From Chloroflexota bacterium (GTDB taxonomy: Bacteria; Chloroflexota; UBA11872): a DNA stretch of 64,000 bases. The DNA lies in assembly GCA_026706485.1 (NCBI GenBank), contig JAPOYR010000007.1:1-64000 (forward strand). Reading direction: 5' to 3'. The notes below the pieces were generated by a model that did not search any database, was not told where the DNA came from, and saw only the letters and a program-made list of their open reading frames with translations. This document shows, in pieces, positions 59,533-64,000 of this stretch. Each line of letters opens with the position of its first letter. Positions within the stretch are counted from its first letter, which is position 1. The position numbers and the translations under genes are program-made.

Positions 59533-60045
59533 ATGCCCAAGCCCACCAAGAAGCTCAAGCTGCCGCATCCAGAGCTCACAGAGCTGATCGCAGCCCTCAA
59601 GGCCAACGTGACCCGTGTGGATTCGTGCGAGGTGGATCGGACCGAGGTCCGCTATTTCATCTGCGATCCGTGGCCCGAGTGGGCGGATCTCGCCATGTAC
59701 GACGAGGACGGCAACATCTACCTCCCCGAGAGTTTCGTGAACGCCGAGCCGGAATTCGCCTACCTGGTGGTGCTGCATGAGCACGTCGAGATCGCGCACA
59801 AGCTGGCGGGGCGATCCCACGCCTACGCCCATCGCCGGGCCTACCTGGCGGAGCTGCTGTCGGCGAAGGAGACGTTTACCGGGCCCGGTGAGCTGCGGCA
59901 GTTCCTCAAGCGGAGAATCGGGGGATACCCCGACTGGAAGGTGCCCAACAAGGCTGAGGTCGAGGAGCGGCTCTACGAGCTGCTGCAGGCCCCGAGGCCT
60001 TTGCGGGGCCGGCTCATCGAGGTGATGAGGAAGGCGAGGCTGTAG
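59533..60045 (+). CDS. Hypothetical protein with HExxExxH-like motif
   Basis: 170 residues from ATG 59533, with AAAGGAG 8 nt upstream. The middle reads FAYLVVLHEHVEIAHKLAGRSHAYAHRRAYL: a histidine-glutamate helix (HEHVEIAH) that resembles metal-binding sites of zincin-like proteins but is not a standard HExxH. Lys-rich start (MPKPTKKLKLPHPEL). No signal peptide. Family not recognised. Confidence 0.6.
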   Translation: MPKPTKKLKLPHPELTELIAALKANVTRVDSCEVDRTEVRYFICDPWPEWADLAMYDEDGNIYLPESFVNAEPEFAYLVVLHEHVEIAHKLAGRSHAYAHRRAYLAELLSAKETFTGPGELRQFLKRRIGGYPDWKVPNKAEVEERLYELLQAPRPLRGRLIEVMRKARL

Positions 60046-60092
60046 GGCGGGCGCGGGTACCGCGTTGGCGCACCATATCGGTGGCAGCTTGC

Positions 60093-60170
60093 CGTTGTGG
60101 TGCGACTGGCTCACCACGAACGGGTGGGCGGCATGGTTGTGCGCGGGCGAGTTTGAAACTCGCCCCTACC
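60093..60170. repeat. Family B half-element and family E-like palindrome
   Basis: CGTTGTGGTGCGACTGGCTC then ACCACGAACG (60093-60122), followed by GGGCGAGTTTGAAACTCGCC then CCTACC (60145-60170). They lie in the gap upstream of the DUF1697 gene. Confidence 0.75.
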
Positions 60171-60247
60171 GGCGGACGCTGGCTCGGCCCGATGGTCTAT
60201 GGTCGTCTGATTCGGGCGAAGCGCGGACGATTGCAGAGGAGCCACGC

Positions 60248-60793
60248 ATGAGCGGCGTTTACATCGCGCTGCTGCGGGCCATCAACGTCGGCGGCACCAA
60301 GAAGCTGCTGATGGCGGAGCTGCGGGCGATGTTCGAGGCGGCGGGTTGCGCGGACGTGCGCACGTATATCCAAAGCGGGAATGTGGTGTTCCGGGCGGAG
60401 CCGGCGCTGGCGGCGCGTATTCCAGAGCTCATTGAAGCGGAGATTGCCGCCACCAAGGGATTCCAGGTTCCCGTCGTGACGCGGTCGGCGGCGGAATTGG
60501 GCGCGGTGGTGGACGGCAATCCGTTTCTGGCGGCGGGGGCGGACCCGGCGAAGCTTCACGTGGGGTTCCTGGCGGAGGAACCCAGTGCGGCAAGGATCGC
60601 CGAGCTCGGTCCGGACCGCTCCCCGCAGGACGCCTTCGAGGTGAGGGGACGCGATGTCTATTTGCACTTCCCGAACGGCACGGCGCGGTCGAAGCTGACG
60701 GTCGACTACTTCGACCGGACGTTGGGCACGACGATCACCATTCGCAACTGGCGAACGGTCGGGAAGCTGCTCGAGATGGTCGGCGGCGACTAA
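60248..60793 (+). CDS. DUF1697 family protein
   Basis: 181 residues from ATG 60248, behind GAGGAG. Clear family start VYIALLRAINVGGTKKLLMAEL, then YIQSGNVVFRAE, LHVGFLAEEP, VYLHFPNGTARSKL and TIRNWRTVGKLLEM. The family is widespread and has no assigned function. Confidence 0.92.
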   Translation: MSGVYIALLRAINVGGTKKLLMAELRAMFEAAGCADVRTYIQSGNVVFRAEPALAARIPELIEAEIAATKGFQVPVVTRSAAELGAVVDGNPFLAAGADPAKLHVGFLAEEPSAARIAELGPDRSPQDAFEVRGRDVYLHFPNGTARSKLTVDYFDRTLGTTITIRNWRTVGKLLEMVGGD

Positions 60794-61033
60794 GGCAGCG
60801 AAACGCCGGTGCGCGGACCGACGCCCGGAGTGGCTGGATTCCGGCTTCCGCCGGGATGACGAACAAAGCGGCTGCTCGGTGAGACCCCCAAACCGCGGGA
60901 CTCCAGAAGTCAACAGCGCCGGATTTGTGCTGCGGGAACGGTGCGGCGTAAGGTGCGGCAATCACCGTGGCGCCGGGCCTGCCGCGCGAGTGGGGCGTGA
61001 GCGGCCGCGGTCCTTGCTGAGGGCGAGGTGCCT
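60794..61033. repeat. Intergenic region with a family C element
   Basis: GATTCCGGCTTCCGCCGGGA then TGACG (about 60837-60860) is a family C hairpin. The rest of the gap up to 61033 shows nothing else. Confidence 0.65.
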
Positions 61034-62800
61034 ATGACCGACCGCATCGCCGACCGCGGGTTGGTCAACGACCCGGTCTACATCACCGACCTGAGCGCCG
61101 TGGAGCCGGCGGACGCCGTGGGCCCGGTGCCGGCATTCCATCGCTGGCGCGCGATGTCGTACACCGCCGGCGATTTGAGCGGCCAGATGCTGCTGGCGGG
61201 TCCCGAGACGGCCGCGCCGGACGTGACGCTGGACCTGAACGCGAGCGGTTGGCACGCGATCACGCTGGGTGTGATGCCGCCGCCGGGTTACGAAGGCGCC
61301 CCATCGAAAGTGCTGGCGCGCCTGAGCGGCGATGCGACGCCGACGATGCTCACGGCGCAGCCGGCGCATCCCGAGATCGGGCACGACCTGCAACTCGTCG
61401 AGCTGTACTGGCGCACGGCCGATTTGACCGGCCAACAACTGGTGCTGGGGCAGCCGCAGTGGCAGACGGCGCCGGTGGATGCGGTGGGCGCCTGGCGGTC
61501 GGAGATCGTGCGTATTGCTTATGTCAAGCTGGTGCCACTGTCCGACGCCGAGGCCGCCGAGGCGCAAACCGAGCGCCAGCGCACTGACACCCGCACACTC
61601 TTCGCCCACCAGGACGCGCACGGACCGCACTACCTGTGGCGGTTGACGGATGCCGAGGGCATCCGGCGCGAGATCGAGCCCTATCGCCACACGGACTTCT
61701 CCCGCATGTATTGGGAGGCCGGCGAAGGCGACATCAGCTATTACTTCAGCAAATTCGCGCGCTGGTGCACGTTCGACGAGGCCGAGGACTTTGCGCGCGT
61801 GGGGGACCGGCTGCACGCCGAGAGCTGGCGGGAGTATCGCGAGCTGGGCGAGGACCCGCTCGATATCGCCATCGAGCACTGTCACGACGTCGGGTTGGAG
61901 ATTCACGCATCCTACCGGGTCGCCGGATTCCTGTACCCGCCGCCGATGGACCACTTCAACGTGGGCGACTCGTTCGCCGCGGCGCATCCGGAATGGCGCG
62001 GGGTGGATCGCAACCGCCAGACGACGCCGCGCATCGCCTACTCCTACCCCGAGGTGCGGGCCTACATAGTTTCGCTGCTGCGCGAGATGGCCGAGCGGCC
62101 CATCGACGGGGTGTGCCTGCTCTACAACCGGCGCCTGCCGCTGGTGGAGTACGAGCCGCCGGTGGTGGCGGCCTTCCAGGAGGAATACGGCCTCGATCCG
62201 CACGCGCTGCCGGCGGACGACGAGCGCTGGCTGCGGTTCCGCGCGCGCGAGCTCACCCAGTTCATGCGCGAGGTGCGGCAGGCGATGGATGAGATGGGCG
62301 CGGTGCACGGCAAGCGACTTGGCGTCTCGGCCGTGGTGGTGAGCAGCGAGCAGGAGAACCTGCAGAACGCGATCGACCTGGGAGCCTGGGTCGAGGAGGG
62401 CATCGTCGACACGCTGATTCCGTTCACCTCGGTGCCGATGGGTGAGTCGCGCGAGGAGTCCTGGGAGGATCCGGCGGATCTGGCGTATTTCGTAGACCTG
62501 GTGCGCGGGACGGACTGCGTGCTGGCGCCGGGGATGTTGCCGCGCCACCGCCCGCCCGAGGACGTGCGCCGCCAGGCGGCGGGCATCTACGGCGCGGGCG
62601 CCGATCACCTGTTCTTCTGGGACTCGGCGGGCGGCTCCGGCCGCGCGAATTTCGGCGCGATGTGGAACGCGCTGCGGCGGCTGGGGCACCGGGACGAGAT
62701 CGAGGCCTGGCGCGCGGCGGGCGAGCCTTCCCTGCAACCCACCGCGCAAAACGTGGACGTGCTGGACGACTGGGACCTGTCCTACACGACGCCGGGATGA
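61034..62800 (+). CDS. Putative GHL10-like TIM-barrel glycosidase, copy 1
   Basis: 588 residues from ATG 61034, with GGGCGAGG just before it. The N-terminal 180 residues look beta-rich (FHRWRAMSYTAGDLSGQMLLAGPETAAPDV...). A barrel follows: IEPYRHTDFSRMYWEAGEGD, HASYRVAGFLYPPPMDHFN, TPRIAYSYPEVRAYIVSLL, DGVCLLYNRRLPLVEYEPP, DTLIPFTSVPMGES and GADHLFFWDSAGG. This resembles glycosyl-hydrolase-like family 10 proteins. No signal peptide. Catalytic residues are not established. A close paralogue starts 139 nt downstream. Confidence 0.7.
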   Translation: MTDRIADRGLVNDPVYITDLSAVEPADAVGPVPAFHRWRAMSYTAGDLSGQMLLAGPETAAPDVTLDLNASGWHAITLGVMPPPGYEGAPSKVLARLSGDATPTMLTAQPAHPEIGHDLQLVELYWRTADLTGQQLVLGQPQWQTAPVDAVGAWRSEIVRIAYVKLVPLSDAEAAEAQTERQRTDTRTLFAHQDAHGPHYLWRLTDAEGIRREIEPYRHTDFSRMYWEAGEGDISYYFSKFARWCTFDEAEDFARVGDRLHAESWREYRELGEDPLDIAIEHCHDVGLEIHASYRVAGFLYPPPMDHFNVGDSFAAAHPEWRGVDRNRQTTPRIAYSYPEVRAYIVSLLREMAERPIDGVCLLYNRRLPLVEYEPPVVAAFQEEYGLDPHALPADDERWLRFRARELTQFMREVRQAMDEMGAVHGKRLGVSAVVVSSEQENLQNAIDLGAWVEEGIVDTLIPFTSVPMGESREESWEDPADLAYFVDLVRGTDCVLAPGMLPRHRPPEDVRRQAAGIYGAGADHLFFWDSAGGSGRANFGAMWNALRRLGHRDEIEAWRAAGEPSLQPTAQNVDVLDDWDLSYTTPG

Positions 62801-62823
62801 TGGTGGCTGTTGGCCGTGTGCCG

Positions 62824-62925
62824 AATCACCCTCACCCCGGCCCTCTCCCGTCGAGGGAGAGGGGGGCGGATGACCCTCACCTCAGCCCTCTCCCTTCCAG
62901 GGAGAGGGAGTCGGGCGGCAATCGA
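62824..62925. repeat. Two family A repeats between the GHL10-like genes
   Basis: Two units: CCTCACCCCGGCCCTCTCCC...GGGAGAGG and CCTCACCTCAGCCCTCTCCC...GGGAGAGG. The strong GAGGAGG ribosome-binding site of the next gene follows directly. Confidence 0.85.
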
Positions 62926-62939
62926 GTGAAGAGGAGGCA

Positions 62940-64000
62940 ATGAGCATGACGGCAGCGGCGACCGATCTCTTTGCCGACGGCTGGCTCAGCAGCCCGCCGC
63001 AGTACCGCGCGGACCTGGACCGCTGCGAGCCGGCCTCGGCGCTGAGCGCCACGGGCAAGCGGGGGCACTGGCGAACCATGTCGTTCGAGACGGACGACGT
63101 GGCGGGCACCATGATCGCGGCGGGGCCGGAGACCGCCGCGCCGGTGGTGAGCTTTCCGCTGCGCGCCAGCGGCTGGCACGCGGTGTCGGTGGGCATCGTG
63201 CCGAACTTCAAGTGCACCGACGACACCGCCACGGTGGCCGTTCCGGTCAAGCTCAGCAGCGACGACACCTATTCCCTGCTGACGCTGGACCTTTCCTCGA
63301 AGCAATCCCGGCTGCTGCCGGATTGGCATGGCGGCGGAGTGGCCGAGATGTTCTGGAAGATCGCCGACCTCACGGACATGAGCCTCGATATCTGCCAGCT
63401 GGTCCGGCGGGTGGCGCCGGGGGACGCGCCGGGGTCATTCAGCGGGCCGGCGGCGCGCGTGGCCTACGTGAAGCTGGTGCCGCTGACCGACGACGAACTC
63501 GAGATCTGGCAGGCGGACCTGGCCCGCACCGATACGCGGCGGCTGTTCGCGCACAACGACTCGCACGGGCCGCACTACCTGTTCCGGCTCACCACCGAGG
63601 AAGAGGTGCGGCGCGAGATCGAGCCCTACCGCGACACCGACGTCTCCCGCATCTACTGGGAGGCCGGCGGCGGCGACCGCACGCGGTTTTTCAGCCGCGT
63701 CGCCCGCGCCGAAATCATGGAAGGGCAGGAGGACTTCGGGCGGCGCGGCGATCGCATGCACGCCGAAAGCTGGCGGGACTTTCAACGGCAGGGCGTGGAC
63801 CCCTTCGACGTGGCGCTGGCGCACACGCACGCGCTGGGCATGGAATTCCACGCCTGCTACCGCGTGGCGGGGTTCAAATACCCGCCGCCGCTGGACGGCG
63901 CGAGCCTGGGCGAGGTCTTCTTCGACCGGCATCCCGAATGCCGCGGCGAGGACCGGGCGGGCAACCGCACGCCGCGCATGGCCTACAGCTATCCCGCGGT
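62940..64000 (+). CDS. Putative GHL10-like TIM-barrel glycosidase, copy 2, cut by window end
   Basis: ATG at 62940 behind GAGGAGG (62932-62938). The frame stays open for 353 codons to the window edge. It is collinear with copy 1: HWRTMSFETDDVAGTMIAAGPETAAPVV, ARVAYVKLVPLTDDEL, RTDTRRLFAHNDSHGPHYLFRL, IEPYRDTDVSRIYWEAGGGD, FHACYRVAGFKYPPPLDGA and TPRMAYSYPAV at the edge. Clearly a tandem duplication. The remainder of the barrel is outside the window. Confidence 0.75.
   Translation, partial: MSMTAAATDLFADGWLSSPPQYRADLDRCEPASALSATGKRGHWRTMSFETDDVAGTMIAAGPETAAPVVSFPLRASGWHAVSVGIVPNFKCTDDTATVAVPVKLSSDDTYSLLTLDLSSKQSRLLPDWHGGGVAEMFWKIADLTDMSLDICQLVRRVAPGDAPGSFSGPAARVAYVKLVPLTDDELEIWQADLARTDTRRLFAHNDSHGPHYLFRLTTEEEVRREIEPYRDTDVSRIYWEAGGGDRTRFFSRVARAEIMEGQEDFGRRGDRMHAESWRDFQRQGVDPFDVALAHTHALGMEFHACYRVAGFKYPPPLDGASLGEVFFDRHPECRGEDRAGNRTPRMAYSYPA

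Overview
This window is one continuous stretch of GC-rich bacterial chromosome. Genes are close-packed on both strands, and the gaps are filled with short palindromic repeats. No ribosomal RNA or phage genes are visible. There is one tRNA gene. The organism is probably a heterotrophic member of the Chloroflexota or a neighbouring uncultured lineage. That is an inference: two secreted proteins carry the GGxxxFGFP ... QYFxxxxxEYHPE repeat that I associate with extracellular Chloroflexota proteins, and the mix of a K+-independent pyrophosphatase, an arg cluster and many unusual sugar-active enzymes fits. A remnant of the Illumina P5 adapter inside polX (22719-22751) shows the sequence comes from a short-read assembly, possibly a metagenome bin.

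Layout. 1-3775 (minus strand) is a small defence block: a truncated Eco57I-type restriction-methylation protein and a HEPN/MNT toxin-antitoxin pair. 4297-16171 (plus strand) is core metabolism: hisC, hppA, uppP, then argC-argJ-argB-argD-argH, lysC and a bifunctional nuclease gene. 16446-18985 (minus) is an overlapping set with a sugar nucleotidyltransferase, endonuclease V, a methyltransferase and a small unknown protein. 19231-22258 (plus) has an unusual NrdR, a membrane-anchored alpha/beta hydrolase and an FAD oxidoreductase. polX follows on the minus strand. 24351-29432 holds a secreted trypsin-like protease and its paralogue, which has lost the whole catalytic triad, on either side of a sugar isomerase-like gene.

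29469-43000 is a mixed metabolic region: hydroxyacyl-CoA dehydrogenase, FAH-family hydrolase, aldo/keto reductase, tRNA-Arg(GCG), CAAX-like protease, dTDP-glucose dehydratase, nucleoside phosphorylase, HpcH/HpaI aldolase, FMN reductase, isocitrate dehydrogenase, purE, a PhyH dioxygenase and a CehA-like metallohydrolase. 43121-64000 is accessory. It has two channels, a flavin amine oxidase, a lone solute-binding lipoprotein, an amidohydrolase, two inverted paralogous sialidase-like proteins around a GH42-like enzyme, a HicAB pair, a GH116/GBA2-like glucosidase and two adjacent proteins with a GHL10-like TIM barrel, the second cut by the window end. Together these suggest catabolism of complex or decorated glycans, mostly by enzymes without signal peptides.

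The strongest items for follow-up are the protease/pseudoprotease pair, the NrdR with two zinc ribbons and an apparent CTG start, palindromic repeats translated in frame inside the restriction-methylation gene, the adapter artefact in polX, and the glycan-related cluster near the right end.
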